From positions 1 through 64,000 of the forward strand of contig NZ_NNBY01000024.1 of assembly GCF_002834235.1 (NCBI RefSeq): a DNA stretch of 64,000 nucleotides, given 5' to 3'. Position 1 is the first letter of the stretch. The number at the start of each line of letters is the position of its first letter. The stretch is from Ruminococcus bromii (lineage in GTDB: Bacteria > Bacillota > Clostridia > Oscillospirales > Acutalibacteraceae). A program made the translations under genes and the position numbers. This document shows, piece by piece, positions 44,823-54,578 of the stretch. Below the pieces are notes generated by a model. The model saw only the letters and a list, made by a program, of their open reading frames with translations, ran no database searches and was not told the origin of the DNA.

Positions 44823-45557
44823 ATGGAAGAAAAGGATGAAATTATTATTTCATTGTTAGATGTATGGAATATTATTAAGAAAAATGCAGCTTTTATTATC
44901 GTAGTTACGCTTATTTGTGCTATCGGAAGCTTTTTTGTAACAAGATATTTTATTCCAAAGTCATACACATCTTCAATTCAGTTATATGTTGATACGTCAA
45001 ATGATGATGAAAATAAAAACAACCTCAATATACTTTCTGAGCAAACTTATGCACAGAATCTTGTTGCTACATATATTAAAATGCTGAACACAAATACTTT
45101 TTACACAGAGCTTTCCGAGCATATAAACAACAAATATACCGCTAAACAGCTTAGCGAAATGGTTTCTTTCAGCAGTGACGAAAAGACGGAGATATTTGAC
45201 GCTAAGGTTACTACTTCTTCTCCAAATGATTCAAAGCTTATAGCTGATGCGGTTGGAAAGGTTGCACCTGAGGCTATTTCAAGACTTAAATCCAAAGCAA
45301 CGCTAAAAATAGTTGATTATGCTCAGTTGCCTACTGCTCCTTCATCTCCGAATGAAATAAAGAACGTAATAATTGCAATGATAGCAGGACTTGTTATATC
45401 TGTCGGAATTTCATTGCTCAGAGCGTTCCTTGATAAAAAGATGAGATACAACGAGGAAATGACTATGATTGGAGATATTCCAATTCTTGCAGCTATTCCA
45501 AAATTTGACGCAGTAAATAAATCTAACAAAAAAAAAGATAAGAGGGAGTCAGTATGA
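44823..45557 (+). CDS. Polysaccharide chain-length regulator (Wzz/CapA-like, kinase activator)
   Basis: A 244-residue Wzz-domain membrane protein of the YveK/CapA/CpsC group. One span is near residues 22-42 and a second near 178-198 (NVIIAMIAGLVISVGISLL). They flank an extracellular region with the SYTSSIQLYVD segment, and a short Lys-rich cytoplasmic tail follows. In Gram-positives this protein activates the separate tyrosine kinase encoded next, whose start overlaps its stop (ATGA). It is the first gene of the locus. Confidence 0.9.
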   Translation: MEEKDEIIISLLDVWNIIKKNAAFIIVVTLICAIGSFFVTRYFIPKSYTSSIQLYVDTSNDDENKNNLNILSEQTYAQNLVATYIKMLNTNTFYTELSEHINNKYTAKQLSEMVSFSSDEKTEIFDAKVTTSSPNDSKLIADAVGKVAPEAISRLKSKATLKIVDYAQLPTAPSSPNEIKNVIIAMIAGLVISVGISLLRAFLDKKMRYNEEMTMIGDIPILAAIPKFDAVNKSNKKKDKRESV

Positions 45558-46273
45558 AAAAATATCCAAAAAGAGGCTCTTTTCAAGATGTAAAACTCAA
45601 TGCAGAAGCTGTCGGCTTTCAGATTAAAGAGTCTTATAAAAAAGCAAGAACAAATATTGCTTATTCAATTGTAAAAAAAGGCTGTAAAATGGTATCTGTT
45701 ACAAGCTCTGCAAAATCCGAAGGAAAGACTATTACTGCAGTTAATATAGCTATTGCACTTGCACAGCAGGTTGATACCAGGGTACTGATTATTGATTGTG
45801 ATTTGAGAAGACCTCGAATTCAATCGGTGCTTGAAATACCTGTTGACAAGGGAATTACAAATTACCTCAATTTTGAATGTGAGGTATCTGATATAGTTTA
45901 CACTTCTAAATTGGACAATCTTGACGCTATCTGTTGCGGTACTATTCCTCCGAACCCGTCGGAGCTTTTATCAAGTGACAATATGAAAGAATTAATCAAA
46001 GAGCTTTCAAAACAATATGATTATATTATATTTGATACTCCGCCAATTGGCGTAGTAATTGATGCTTTACCTATAATAAAGCAAACTGACGGTGTTGTTG
46101 TTATAGTCAGAGATAATGTTACCGACATCAGGGACTACAAAAAAACAATTGATATTCTCAAACGCTCCGAAGCTAATATTATCGGTGTTATATTTAATGA
46201 TGTTGAGCCTGTCGGTAAACGCAAATACGGCGGAGGATACAAATACGGTTACTACGGCGAATACGGCTATTAA
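45554..46273 (+). CDS. Capsular tyrosine-protein kinase (CpsD/CapB type)
   Basis: A 239-residue BY-kinase. Its Walker A is SSAKSEGKTITAVNIA, Walker A' is VLIIDCDLRRPR, and Walker B is YDYIIFDTPP. The C-terminal tail has a tyrosine cluster (KYGGGYKYGYYGEYGY, seven Tyr), the usual autophosphorylation site. Together with the preceding membrane adaptor it forms the split Gram-positive kinase that controls capsule polymer synthesis. Confidence 0.95.
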   Translation: MKKYPKRGSFQDVKLNAEAVGFQIKESYKKARTNIAYSIVKKGCKMVSVTSSAKSEGKTITAVNIAIALAQQVDTRVLIIDCDLRRPRIQSVLEIPVDKGITNYLNFECEVSDIVYTSKLDNLDAICCGTIPPNPSELLSSDNMKELIKELSKQYDYIIFDTPPIGVVIDALPIIKQTDGVVVIVRDNVTDIRDYKKTIDILKRSEANIIGVIFNDVEPVGKRKYGGGYKYGYYGEYGY

Positions 46274-46297
46274 TTTTTTTGTTAGAGGGGTGTAGTT

Positions 46298-47002
46298 TTG
46301 GCGAAAAGAATGTATGCAAATGAAAGAAAAAACAATATTTTCGAAAAAAAGGTTATGCCTGAAAATAATATTTATTATGCAACCTTAAAAACAAGACACG
46401 GTTACCGGTGCTTAAGAAGATTTCAGGATATTTTGTTCTCTCTGATAGCTATTATTGTTCTTTCTCCCGTTATGCTGATTACAGTTATTTCTATCATTAT
46501 TGATGATCCCAAAGGAGGTCCTGTTTTTTCGCAGATAAGAGTGGGGAAAAACGGTAAAGAGTTTAAAATGTATAAATTTCGCTCAATGGTTGTTGATGCG
46601 GAAGACAGGCTTAAGGAACTGCTAGAAGAAAATGAAATGGATGGACCTGTTTTTAAAATTGCCGATGATCCGAGAATTACAAGAGTCGGAAAATTTATAA
46701 GAAAAACAAGTATTGATGAGCTTCCACAGCTTTTTAATATTCTAAAAGGAGATATGAGCATTGTGGGACCTCGTCCTGCTTTGCCCAGAGAGGTTGAGCA
46801 ATATTCTGCTTACCAAGCCCAGCGATTGTTTATTACACCTGGTCTTACGTGTTACTGGCAAATTCAGCCAAACAGAAATGACATTTCTTTTGATGAATGG
46901 GTCGAGATGGATATACAGTACATCCGTGAACGCAGTTTTCTTGTGGATTGGAAAATCATATTTAAAACAATTATCGTAGTTCTTACTAAACAAGGAAGAT
47001 GA
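46298..47002 (+). CDS. Priming sugar-phosphate transferase
   Basis: A 234-residue bacterial sugar transferase that places the first sugar-1-phosphate on undecaprenyl phosphate. One N-terminal membrane segment (about 45-68) is followed by the catalytic block: PVFSQIRVGKNGKEF, MYKFRSMVVDAED, RKTSIDELPQLFNIL, MSIVGPRPALPREVE and ITPGLTCYWQI. It is the short PglC/WcaJ-core type. The donor sugar is unknown. A 25-base gap separates it from the kinase. Confidence 0.94.
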   Translation: MAKRMYANERKNNIFEKKVMPENNIYYATLKTRHGYRCLRRFQDILFSLIAIIVLSPVMLITVISIIIDDPKGGPVFSQIRVGKNGKEFKMYKFRSMVVDAEDRLKELLEENEMDGPVFKIADDPRITRVGKFIRKTSIDELPQLFNILKGDMSIVGPRPALPREVEQYSAYQAQRLFITPGLTCYWQIQPNRNDISFDEWVEMDIQYIRERSFLVDWKIIFKTIIVVLTKQGR

Positions 47003-47479
47003 TTTGGGAGGTACATACGAAAGGCATAATTTTAGCAGGTGGGTCGGGTACCCGATTTTATCCGCCATGTGCCAGGTAAGCTGATGAAGTGGACGAAGTG
47101 ATATTACCGATTTTGAAGAAGTTGTAAAACCGGATTGAATGATATATACAGTTTTAACAAGATTCATGCACTGACAGTGTTCGATTCAACAATTCAACAC
47201 TTAAAAAAACATCATTGCAGGGTATATGTGGTTCAACTGTATAAAACAGCACTTCGGTTATTGAGGAATAGATGCGAGTGTACTTAACTGATATTTTATG
47301 GAGTAGAAAACAAGGGCAATATGATTGTCGGGGTAATTGGATACGACAGTGTAAGAAAACACTTAGCCGCGTGCGGTTATTACACAGCTGAAATTAGAGA
47401 GAAATACTATCTGCGAATAGCTGATGTGTACATAGAAAATTAGAGGATATGCCCGATGAGGGTCGGAGGAGTAAATAAC
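47003..47479 (+). other. Debris zone with an rfbA 5' fragment
   Basis: After GGAGG (47007-47011) a frame reads (T)[15 protein letters not shown], the N-terminus of glucose-1-phosphate thymidylyltransferase, but its start is ACG (47017-47019) in place of ATG. The similarity ends near 47063. The rest contains only short frames, including a 40-codon tail GVIGYDSVRKHLAACGY ending in TAG near 47443, from a protein I do not recognise. It looks like a recombination scar; the intact rfbA lies at 48754. Confidence 0.65.
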
Positions 47480-48727
47480 ATGAAGAATTACAAAATCGCC
47501 GTTGCGGGCACTGGTTATGTAGGTTTGTCAATTGCCACACTGCTTTCTCAGCATCATCAGGTAACTGCAGTTGATATTGTTCCAGAGAAGGTTGAGATGA
47601 TCAACAATCACAAGTCTCCAATTCACGATGATTATATTGAAAAGTACCTTGCAGAGAAGAAACTGAATTTGACCGCAACACTTGATGCAAAGGCTGCATA
47701 CTCTGATGCTGACTTTGTTGTAATTGCGACCCCTACAAACTACGATAGCCACACTCAGCACTTTGACACATCTGCAGTTGAAGTTGTGATCAAGCTGGTT
47801 ATGAAATATAATCCGAACGCCATCATGGTCATCAAATCTACTATTCCTGTGGGATATACCGCAAGTGTGCGTGAGAAGTTTAACAGTAAGAACATCATCT
47901 TCAGCCCGGAGTTCTTGCGTGAGTCCAAGGCTCTATATGACAACCTGTATCCGAGCCGTATCATTGTTGGCACTGATCTGAACGATGAGCGATTGGTAGA
48001 GGCGGCACACGAGTTCGCTGGTCTGCTGCAAGAAGGTGCTATCAGGGAGAACATCGACACTCTGTTCATGGGCTTCACCGAGGCAGAGGCTGTTAAACTG
48101 TTCGCCAATACATATCTGGCCCTGCGCGTGGCTTACTTCAACGAGCTGGACACCTATGCAGAGAGCAAGGGGCTGAATACCCAGCAGATTATCGATGGTG
48201 TCTGCCTTGATCCGCGTATCGGTAGCCATTACAATAACCCGTCCTTTGGTTATGGCGGCTACTGCCTGCCCAAGGACACCAAGCAGCTGCTGGCGAACTA
48301 CGCTGATGTGCCGGAGAACCTGATCGAAGCTATCGTCGAGAGCAATAGAACTCGTAAAGACTTTATTGCTGATCGTGTCCTGAAGCTGGCTGGCTACTAC
48401 GGCTATGACGAGGACAACGAATACGATGAGAAGCAGGAAAAGTCTGTGACCATCGGTGTGTATCGTCTGACCATGAAGAGCAACAGCGATAACTTCCGCC
48501 AGAGCTCCATTCAGGGCGTCATGAAGCGCATTAAGGCCAAGGGCGCAACCGTGATCATCTATGAGCCAACTCTGAAAGACGGTGAGACTTTCTTTGGATC
48601 AGTAGTGGTTAATAATCTGGCTAAGTTCAAGGAAAAGAGCAATGCCATTATCGCAAACCGCTATGACAAGTGCCTGGATGATGTGAAAGAGAAAGTTTAC
48701 ACCAGAGATATTTTCCAGAGAGATTAA
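47480..48727 (+). CDS. UDP-glucose/GDP-mannose dehydrogenase family protein
   Basis: A 415-residue nucleotide-sugar dehydrogenase. It has the NAD motif [56 protein letters not shown], and the catalytic Cys in [15 protein letters not shown]. The C-terminal domain ends [19 protein letters not shown]. This type is usually UDP-glucose 6-dehydrogenase (ugd), giving UDP-glucuronate. The ATG at 47480 has CGGAGGAG upstream. Bases 48001-48060 are 35/60 G+C, and CTG leucine and GAG glutamate codons are favoured, unlike the neighbours; recent transfer is likely. GC is lower in the first 300 bases. Confidence 0.92.
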   Translation: MKNYKIAVAGTGYVGLSIATLLSQHHQVTAVDIVPEKVEMINNHKSPIHDDYIEKYLAEKKLNLTATLDAKAAYSDADFVVIATPTNYDSHTQHFDTSAVEVVIKLVMKYNPNAIMVIKSTIPVGYTASVREKFNSKNIIFSPEFLRESKALYDNLYPSRIIVGTDLNDERLVEAAHEFAGLLQEGAIRENIDTLFMGFTEAEAVKLFANTYLALRVAYFNELDTYAESKGLNTQQIIDGVCLDPRIGSHYNNPSFGYGGYCLPKDTKQLLANYADVPENLIEAIVESNRTRKDFIADRVLKLAGYYGYDEDNEYDEKQEKSVTIGVYRLTMKSNSDNFRQSSIQGVMKRIKAKGATVIIYEPTLKDGETFFGSVVVNNLAKFKEKSNAIIANRYDKCLDDVKEKVYTRDIFQRD

Positions 48728-48753
48728 ATGAGAAATAGAGGGAGGGAACGGTT

Positions 48754-49650
48754 ATGAAAGGTATTATTTTGGCAGGAGGTTCAGGCACACGTCTGTACCC
48801 ATTAACAAAGGTAACATCTAAACAGCTGTTGCCGATATATGATAAGCCGATGATTTATTATCCCATGTCGGTGCTTATGAATGCGGGAATCCGTGATATT
48901 CTTATCATATCGACTCCGCAGGATACACCGAGATTTGAAGATTTGCTTGGTGACGGTCATCAGTTTGGCGTTAATCTTACATATGCCGTTCAGCCGAGTC
49001 CTGACGGACTTGCTCAGGCATTCATAATCGGAGCTGATTTTATCGGTGATGACGATGTCGCAATGGTACTCGGCGATAATATTTTTGCCGGTCACGGTCT
49101 TAACGAGAGATTAAAGTCTGCCGTTGAAAATGCAAAAAATGGCAATGGCGCTACTGTTTTCGGGTATTATGTTGATGACCCCGAAAGATTTGGCATCGTT
49201 GAATTTGACAAGAACGGCAAGGCTGTTTCTATTGAAGAAAAGCCTGAAAAGCCGAAGTCAAATTACTGTGTAACGGGCTTGTACTTCTATGATAACAGGG
49301 TTGTTGAGTATGCTAAAAACCTAACTCCTTCCGCAAGAGGCGAGCTTGAAATAACCGACCTCAACAGAATTTATCTTGAAAATAATGCGTTGAATGTTGA
49401 ACTTCTCGGACAGGGCTTCACTTGGCTTGACACAGGTACGCACGAAAGTCTTGTTGACGCTACAAATTTTGTAAAAACAGTGGAAACACATCAGCACAGA
49501 AAAATTGCCTGCCTTGAGGAAATCGCATATCTCAACGGCTGGATATCCAAAGAGGATGTACTTGAGGTTTATGAAGTGCTGAAAAAGAATCAGTACGGTC
49601 AGTATCTGAAAGACGTACTGGACGGAAAGTACATAGACTATCTTTATTAA
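48754..49650 (+). CDS. rfbA: Glucose-1-phosphate thymidylyltransferase
   Basis: A 298-residue nucleotidyltransferase that makes dTDP-glucose, the first step to dTDP-L-rhamnose. It has [50 protein letters not shown], and the [10 protein letters not shown] and DTGTHESL blocks. Its length is typical. It is followed by rfbB, rfbD and rfbC, completing the pathway. Confidence 0.97.
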   Translation: MKGIILAGGSGTRLYPLTKVTSKQLLPIYDKPMIYYPMSVLMNAGIRDILIISTPQDTPRFEDLLGDGHQFGVNLTYAVQPSPDGLAQAFIIGADFIGDDDVAMVLGDNIFAGHGLNERLKSAVENAKNGNGATVFGYYVDDPERFGIVEFDKNGKAVSIEEKPEKPKSNYCVTGLYFYDNRVVEYAKNLTPSARGELEITDLNRIYLENNALNVELLGQGFTWLDTGTHESLVDATNFVKTVETHQHRKIACLEEIAYLNGWISKEDVLEVYEVLKKNQYGQYLKDVLDGKYIDYLY

Positions 49651-49664
49651 GAGGGGAAAACAAT

Positions 49665-50729
49665 ATGAAAAAATATCTGATTACTGGTTGCGCCGGATTT
49701 ATTGGTTCAAATTTTGTTTACTATATGCTGAAGAAGTATGAGGATATTCTCCTCGTTAACCTTGATAAGTTGACTTATGCAGGAAATCTTGAAAATCTGA
49801 AGGACGTGGAGGGCGATACACGTCATATTTTCGTGCAGGGAGATATCTGCGACAAGGAGCTTGTTGTAGGACTGTTTGAAAAATATGATTTTGACTATGT
49901 GATTAATTTTGCTGCAGAATCTCACGTTGACCGCTCTATTGCAAATCCGGAAATCTTTGTTCAGACAAACGTTATGGGCACCGTAAATCTGCTTCAGAGA
50001 GCAAAGGAAGCGTGGTATAACGCAGAAACAAAGATATGGAAAGATGGCAAAAAGTATATTCAGGTTTCAACCGATGAGGTTTACGGCGCACTCGGTGCAG
50101 AGGGATATTTTATGGAAACCACTCCGCTTTCACCCCACAGTCCGTATTCTTCCTCTAAAGCAAGTGCCGACCATTTTGTTATGGCATTCCACGATACATA
50201 CGGTATGCCGATAAATATTACACGCTGTTCAAACAACTACGGTCCGTATCAGTTCCCCGAGAAGCTGATTCCGCTGATGATTAATAATGTGAAGCATCAT
50301 AAGCAGCTCCCTGTTTACGGCGACGGTATGCAGATTCGTGACTGGCTGTATGTTGAGGATCATTGTAAGGCTATTGATATGGTTGCAAACGACGGAAAAA
50401 TCGGTGAGGTTTACAACGTCGGAGGTCATAACGAGCGTCCGAATATCTTTATTGTAAAGACTATCATTGAGCAGCTTCACGACAGATTGCAGGACGAGGA
50501 AATTTCTGAGGAGCTTATCAAGCACGTTGAGGACAGATTAGGTCACGACAGAAGATACGGTATTGATCCGACAAAAATTAAGAATGACCTCGGCTGGTAT
50601 CCCGAAACTCCGTTTGAAAAGGGAATCGTTCTGACTATTGATTGGTATCTTGCAAATGAAGAATGGATGAACAATGTCACCAGTGGCAATTATCAGAAAT
50701 ACTACGAAGAAATGTATAAGAATAAGTAA
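49665..50729 (+). CDS. rfbB: dTDP-glucose 4,6-dehydratase
   Basis: A 354-residue SDR enzyme. The NAD motif is ITGCAGFIGSNFVYYML, with NFAAESHVDRSI, the catalytic STDEVYG and the YSSSKA Tyr-Lys pair, and the TRCSNNYGPYQFPEKLIP and RDWLYVEDHCKA blocks. It makes dTDP-4-keto-6-deoxyglucose. It starts 14 bases after rfbA. Confidence 0.97.
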   Translation: MKKYLITGCAGFIGSNFVYYMLKKYEDILLVNLDKLTYAGNLENLKDVEGDTRHIFVQGDICDKELVVGLFEKYDFDYVINFAAESHVDRSIANPEIFVQTNVMGTVNLLQRAKEAWYNAETKIWKDGKKYIQVSTDEVYGALGAEGYFMETTPLSPHSPYSSSKASADHFVMAFHDTYGMPINITRCSNNYGPYQFPEKLIPLMINNVKHHKQLPVYGDGMQIRDWLYVEDHCKAIDMVANDGKIGEVYNVGGHNERPNIFIVKTIIEQLHDRLQDEEISEELIKHVEDRLGHDRRYGIDPTKIKNDLGWYPETPFEKGIVLTIDWYLANEEWMNNVTSGNYQKYYEEMYKNK

Positions 50730-50741
50730 GAGGGCAGACAG

Positions 50742-51656
50742 ATGAAGTTTTTTGTAACAGGTGTCAGCGGACAGCTTGGACATGACGTTATGAATGAGCT
50801 TGCAAAGCGTGGTTATGATGGAGTAGGCTCTGATATTCAGCCTGAATATTGCGGAGTGGCTGACGGTTCTGCTATAACCGATATGCCTTATGTTCAGTTG
50901 GATATTACCGATAAAGAGGCAGTTAAAAAAGTAATTACTGAAATAAAGCCTGATGCAGTTATTCATTGCGCAGCTTGGACTGCCGTGGATATGGCAGAAG
51001 ATGACGACAAGGTTGAAAAAGTCCGTGCTGTCAACGCCGGCGGAACGCAGAATATTGCAGATGTCTGCAAAGAAATTGACTGTAAAATGCTCTATCTGTC
51101 CACAGATTATGTGTTTGACGGACAGGGAACACAGCCGTGGCAGCCTGACTGCAAGGATTATAAGCCGCTGAATGTTTACGGTCAGACTAAGCTTGAAGGC
51201 GAGCTGGCTGTAAGCAAAACACTTGAAAAATACTTTATTGTCCGTATAGCATGGGTGTTTGGTCTTAATGGTAAGAATTTCATCAAGACTATGATTAATG
51301 TGGGAAAAACACACGATGAAGTGCGTGTAGTTAATGACCAGATAGGTACACCGACCTATACATTTGATCTTGCAAGATTGCTGGTTGATATGTGTGAGAC
51401 AGAAAAATACGGCTATTATCACGCAACAAACGAGGGCGGATATATTTCTTGGCACGACTTCTGCGTTGAATTTTACAGGCAGTATGGATTAAAAACAAAG
51501 GTTACTCCTGTGACTACGGAAGAATACGGACTCAGCAAGGCTGCCCGTCCTTTCAACAGCCGATTAGATAAGAGCAAGCTCGTTGAGAACGGCTTTACTC
51601 CTCTCCCGACGTGGCAGGATGCTGTAAGCAGATATTTAAAAGAAGCACAGCTTTAA
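50742..51656 (+). CDS. rfbD: dTDP-4-dehydrorhamnose reductase
   Basis: A 304-residue SDR, the last step to dTDP-L-rhamnose. It has FVTGVSGQLGHDVMNEL, AAWTAVDMAEDD, YLSTDYVFDGQGTQPW, YGQTKLEGE (Tyr-Lys pair) and RIAWVFGLNGKNF. In this cluster rfbD precedes rfbC. A long antisense frame on the other strand is considered a shadow. Confidence 0.96.
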   Translation: MKFFVTGVSGQLGHDVMNELAKRGYDGVGSDIQPEYCGVADGSAITDMPYVQLDITDKEAVKKVITEIKPDAVIHCAAWTAVDMAEDDDKVEKVRAVNAGGTQNIADVCKEIDCKMLYLSTDYVFDGQGTQPWQPDCKDYKPLNVYGQTKLEGELAVSKTLEKYFIVRIAWVFGLNGKNFIKTMINVGKTHDEVRVVNDQIGTPTYTFDLARLLVDMCETEKYGYYHATNEGGYISWHDFCVEFYRQYGLKTKVTPVTTEEYGLSKAARPFNSRLDKSKLVENGFTPLPTWQDAVSRYLKEAQL

Positions 51657-51669
51657 GGAGATATATAAT

Positions 51670-52275
51670 ATGGGACAGATTAAGGTTGAAAAAAATGTAG
51701 CAGGAATTGAGGGACTTTGCGTAATTACCCCTGCCGTTCACGGCGACAGTCGCGGTTATTTTATGGAAACCTACAGTCAGCGTGATATGGAAGAAAACGG
51801 TATTGACATCGTTTTTGTTCAGGATAATCAGAGTATGAGCACAAAGGGCGTTCTTCGCGGACTGCATTTTCAGAAGAACTTTCCGCAGACAAAGCTTGTA
51901 AGGGTAATCAAGGGTTCTGTTTTTGACGTGGCAGTTGACCTCCGTTCAGGAAGTGAAACCTATGGCAAGTGGTACGGCATTGAGCTGACGGAAGAAAACA
52001 AAAAGCAGTTTTTAATTCCGAGAGGATTTGCGCACGGCTTTCTTGTATTGAGCGATACCGCAGAGTTTTGTTATAAATGTGATGACTTCTATCATCCCAA
52101 CGACGAGGGTGGAATGGCTTGGAATGACCCTGAAATAGGCATTGAGTGGCCTATGCTTGAGGGTGAGTATAAAGGCAATGCAGATTCAGAGGGATACACT
52201 GTTGACGGCACACCTCTTAATCTTTCAGATAAAGATAAAAAGTGGCTTGAATTGAAAGATACATTTAAGTTTTAA
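51670..52275 (+). CDS. rfbC: dTDP-4-dehydrorhamnose 3,5-epimerase
   Basis: A 201-residue cupin-fold epimerase. It has DSRGYFMETYSQRD, QDNQSMSTKGVLRGLHFQ with the catalytic His, and VFDVAVDLRSGSETYG followed by PRGFAHGFLVLSD. It completes the four-gene rhamnose set, so the polymer probably contains rhamnose. Confidence 0.96.
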   Translation: MGQIKVEKNVAGIEGLCVITPAVHGDSRGYFMETYSQRDMEENGIDIVFVQDNQSMSTKGVLRGLHFQKNFPQTKLVRVIKGSVFDVAVDLRSGSETYGKWYGIELTEENKKQFLIPRGFAHGFLVLSDTAEFCYKCDDFYHPNDEGGMAWNDPEIGIEWPMLEGEYKGNADSEGYTVDGTPLNLSDKDKKWLELKDTFKF

Positions 52276-52298
52276 TTAGTTTCAGGTGAATTTCAATT

Positions 52299-53438
52299 AT
52301 GCAGACTAAAATCAGGGTATTACATATTGCACAGGCCGCAGGCGGTGTTGACAGATATTTGCGATCACTTTTGAAGTATTTTGATCGTGAAAAATTTGAA
52401 AACATACTTTTATGCTCATATTATTTTAAAAAAGATGATTATGATGAAATAACCGATGATTTCATTCAGATTAATATGCAGCATGAAATCAGTGCCAAGC
52501 ACGACCTTTCTTCCGTCAGACAGGTAAGAAAAGTTATTAAATCACTTAAACCCGATGTTGTTTATATGCATTCAAGTAAGGCAGGTGCTATCGGAAGAAT
52601 AGCTGACCTTGGAATTAGTAATATCAGAATTTACAATCCGCATGGTTGGGCATTCAATATGGATTGCGGTAAAAAAAAGCAGGCAATGTATCGCATTATT
52701 GAAAAGATGCTTGCTCTGTTTACCACGCAATTTGTTTGTATTTCAGAGGCAGAAAAAGAATCGGCTGTTCAGAATAAAATTGCACACACTGAAAAGTTTA
52801 ATGTTATTCTGAACGGAATAGACATTGAAAATTGCAACAAACAGCTTAATAACGGAATTTCAAGAGAAAAAATCGGAATACCGGAGGATGCCTTTGTAAT
52901 AGGACAGGTTGGCAGAATTTCAAAGCAAAAATCCCCCGATGTATTTATCAGAGCCGCCGTAAAAATCAAAGATGCTATACCAAATGCGTACTTTGTACTT
53001 GTCGGCGACGGTGATATGAAAGACGAAATTTTGCAGTATGCCAAAGAAAACGGTATCGATAATTCGCTGAAAATTACAGGCTGGGTTGAAAATCCTCTTA
53101 GCTACGCAACTGTATTTGATGTAGCTGCACTTCTCTCACGCTGGGAGGGCTTTGGCCTTGTGCTGCCTGAGTATATGCTTGCACAAAAGCCGATTGTAGC
53201 GTGTGAAACGGACGCTATTCCGACTTTGATTGACAACAGAGTAAACGGTCTGCTTGTACCGGTTGAGTCGCCACAGGCTGTTTGTGATGCTGTTACGGAG
53301 CTTTATAATAATTCTCAGCTCAGAACACAGCTTATTGAAAACGGGGAAAAAGCAGTATATGAAAAATTCGACGCACAGCGAGTATCGGACGAGCATAAGA
53401 CGATGATTAAAAACATACTCGGAGGAAACAATGGCTGA
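52299..53438 (+). CDS. Glycosyltransferase family 4
   Basis: A 379-residue GT-B enzyme. The N-terminal VLHIAQAAGGVDRYLRSLLK segment, the central NGIDIENCNK, IGQVGRISKQKSPDVFIRAA and LVGDGDMKDEI, and the GT4 nucleotide-binding SRWEGFGLVLPEYMLAQKP are all present. The sugar and acceptor are unknown. It overlaps the next gene by 8 bases. Confidence 0.92.
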   Translation: MQTKIRVLHIAQAAGGVDRYLRSLLKYFDREKFENILLCSYYFKKDDYDEITDDFIQINMQHEISAKHDLSSVRQVRKVIKSLKPDVVYMHSSKAGAIGRIADLGISNIRIYNPHGWAFNMDCGKKKQAMYRIIEKMLALFTTQFVCISEAEKESAVQNKIAHTEKFNVILNGIDIENCNKQLNNGISREKIGIPEDAFVIGQVGRISKQKSPDVFIRAAVKIKDAIPNAYFVLVGDGDMKDEILQYAKENGIDNSLKITGWVENPLSYATVFDVAALLSRWEGFGLVLPEYMLAQKPIVACETDAIPTLIDNRVNGLLVPVESPQAVCDAVTELYNNSQLRTQLIENGEKAVYEKFDAQRVSDEHKTMIKNILGGNNG

Positions 53439-54564
53439 TAAAAAAATTGCTATAATGACTTGGCTGTATAACGGCAATTACGGTACATTATTACAAGCAT
53501 ATGCATTGCATACTTTTGTAAAAAATGAAGGCTATGAGGTTGAAAACATTAATTACAGAAGCTCATTGAAAACAAAGTTGAAAAACTGGTTTATAAACAG
53601 AAATTCGCCTGCTCTTTTTGTTGGTAAATTCAAGGAAAAGTTTTCCAAAAAAGACTCTGATGCAAACGAAAAAAGGAATGAGAATTTTTCTGATTTTTTA
53701 AACTCAAATATTAAGCTTACCGAGCTTGCCTCATCGCCCGAGGAGCTTGTAAAGTTCGGCAATAGTTTTGATGTCTTTATCTGCGGAAGTGATCAGATCT
53801 GGTCGCCGTATCTGATGAATCCGCCCTATTTCTTTTCTTTTGTTCCCGATAATAAGCCTAAAATTGCATATGCGCCGAGCTTTGGCGTGACTTCCGCTTC
53901 GGCTAAAAAAGAAAAGATGATATGTGATTTTGTAAAAAGATTTGATTATGTATCTGTCAGGGAGAAACAGGGAAGTGATTTTCTCAAAAAAATCACAGGC
54001 AACGAGTATTCGGTGATGGTTGACCCGACAATGCTTCTTGAAAGAAAAGATTGGGAAAAATGTATCGGTGAGCGTATTGAAAAAGAAAAATACATTTTTT
54101 GCTATATGCTTACCTACAATGCAAAATATGTCAATGCAGTAAAAGAATATGCAGATAAAAACAAGCTAAAAGTTATTCTGATTAAAAATGATACAGGCTT
54201 TGAGAATACAGGCTTTACGTTCGTTGAGGACGCAGGTCCGCAACAGTGGCTTAATTATATTAAGTTTGCGGAGAATGTATTTACCGATTCTTTTCATGGC
54301 GCAATTTTTTCTGTTATATTTCATAAGGAGCTTGTACTTTTCAAAAGATTTTGCGATAAAAGCGGAGCTTCTCAGAATTCGAGAATCTACACTCTGACCG
54401 AAATGCTTGATATTAAGGACAGAATTGCAGATGAAAGCTCACTTGAAAAGATAGGAAATATGAAAACAATAGATTTTGAAAAAACAGACTGTATAATGCA
54501 GACTAATTCAAAGAAATCGGGAGACTGGCTGCTGAACGCTTTGGAAAAGGCTTGCAGTAAATGA
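53431..54564 (+). CDS. Polysaccharide pyruvyl transferase family protein
   Basis: A 377-residue PS_pyruv_trans protein (CsaB/WcaK-like fold) that typically adds pyruvyl ketals to a sugar. It opens with MTWLYNGNYGTLLQAYALH, has FICGSDQIWSP and IAYAPSFGV, and the C-terminal ENVFTDSFHGAIFSVIFHK block. It directly precedes the F420-hydrogenase-beta-like gene, a pairing often seen in polysaccharide loci, suggesting they modify the same residue. Confidence 0.9.
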   Translation: MADKKIAIMTWLYNGNYGTLLQAYALHTFVKNEGYEVENINYRSSLKTKLKNWFINRNSPALFVGKFKEKFSKKDSDANEKRNENFSDFLNSNIKLTELASSPEELVKFGNSFDVFICGSDQIWSPYLMNPPYFFSFVPDNKPKIAYAPSFGVTSASAKKEKMICDFVKRFDYVSVREKQGSDFLKKITGNEYSVMVDPTMLLERKDWEKCIGERIEKEKYIFCYMLTYNAKYVNAVKEYADKNKLKVILIKNDTGFENTGFTFVEDAGPQQWLNYIKFAENVFTDSFHGAIFSVIFHKELVLFKRFCDKSGASQNSRIYTLTEMLDIKDRIADESSLEKIGNMKTIDFEKTDCIMQTNSKKSGDWLLNALEKACSK

Positions 54565-54578
54565 TTATGAGGTAAAAT

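Noticed and set aside
50538-51455. 305-codon open frame on the minus strand opposite rfbB/rfbD
   Set aside because: It lies fully opposite two well-conserved enzymes, has a Cys/His/Ile-rich composition and no ribosome-binding site or family motif. Its length is a by-product of the codon use of rfbD.
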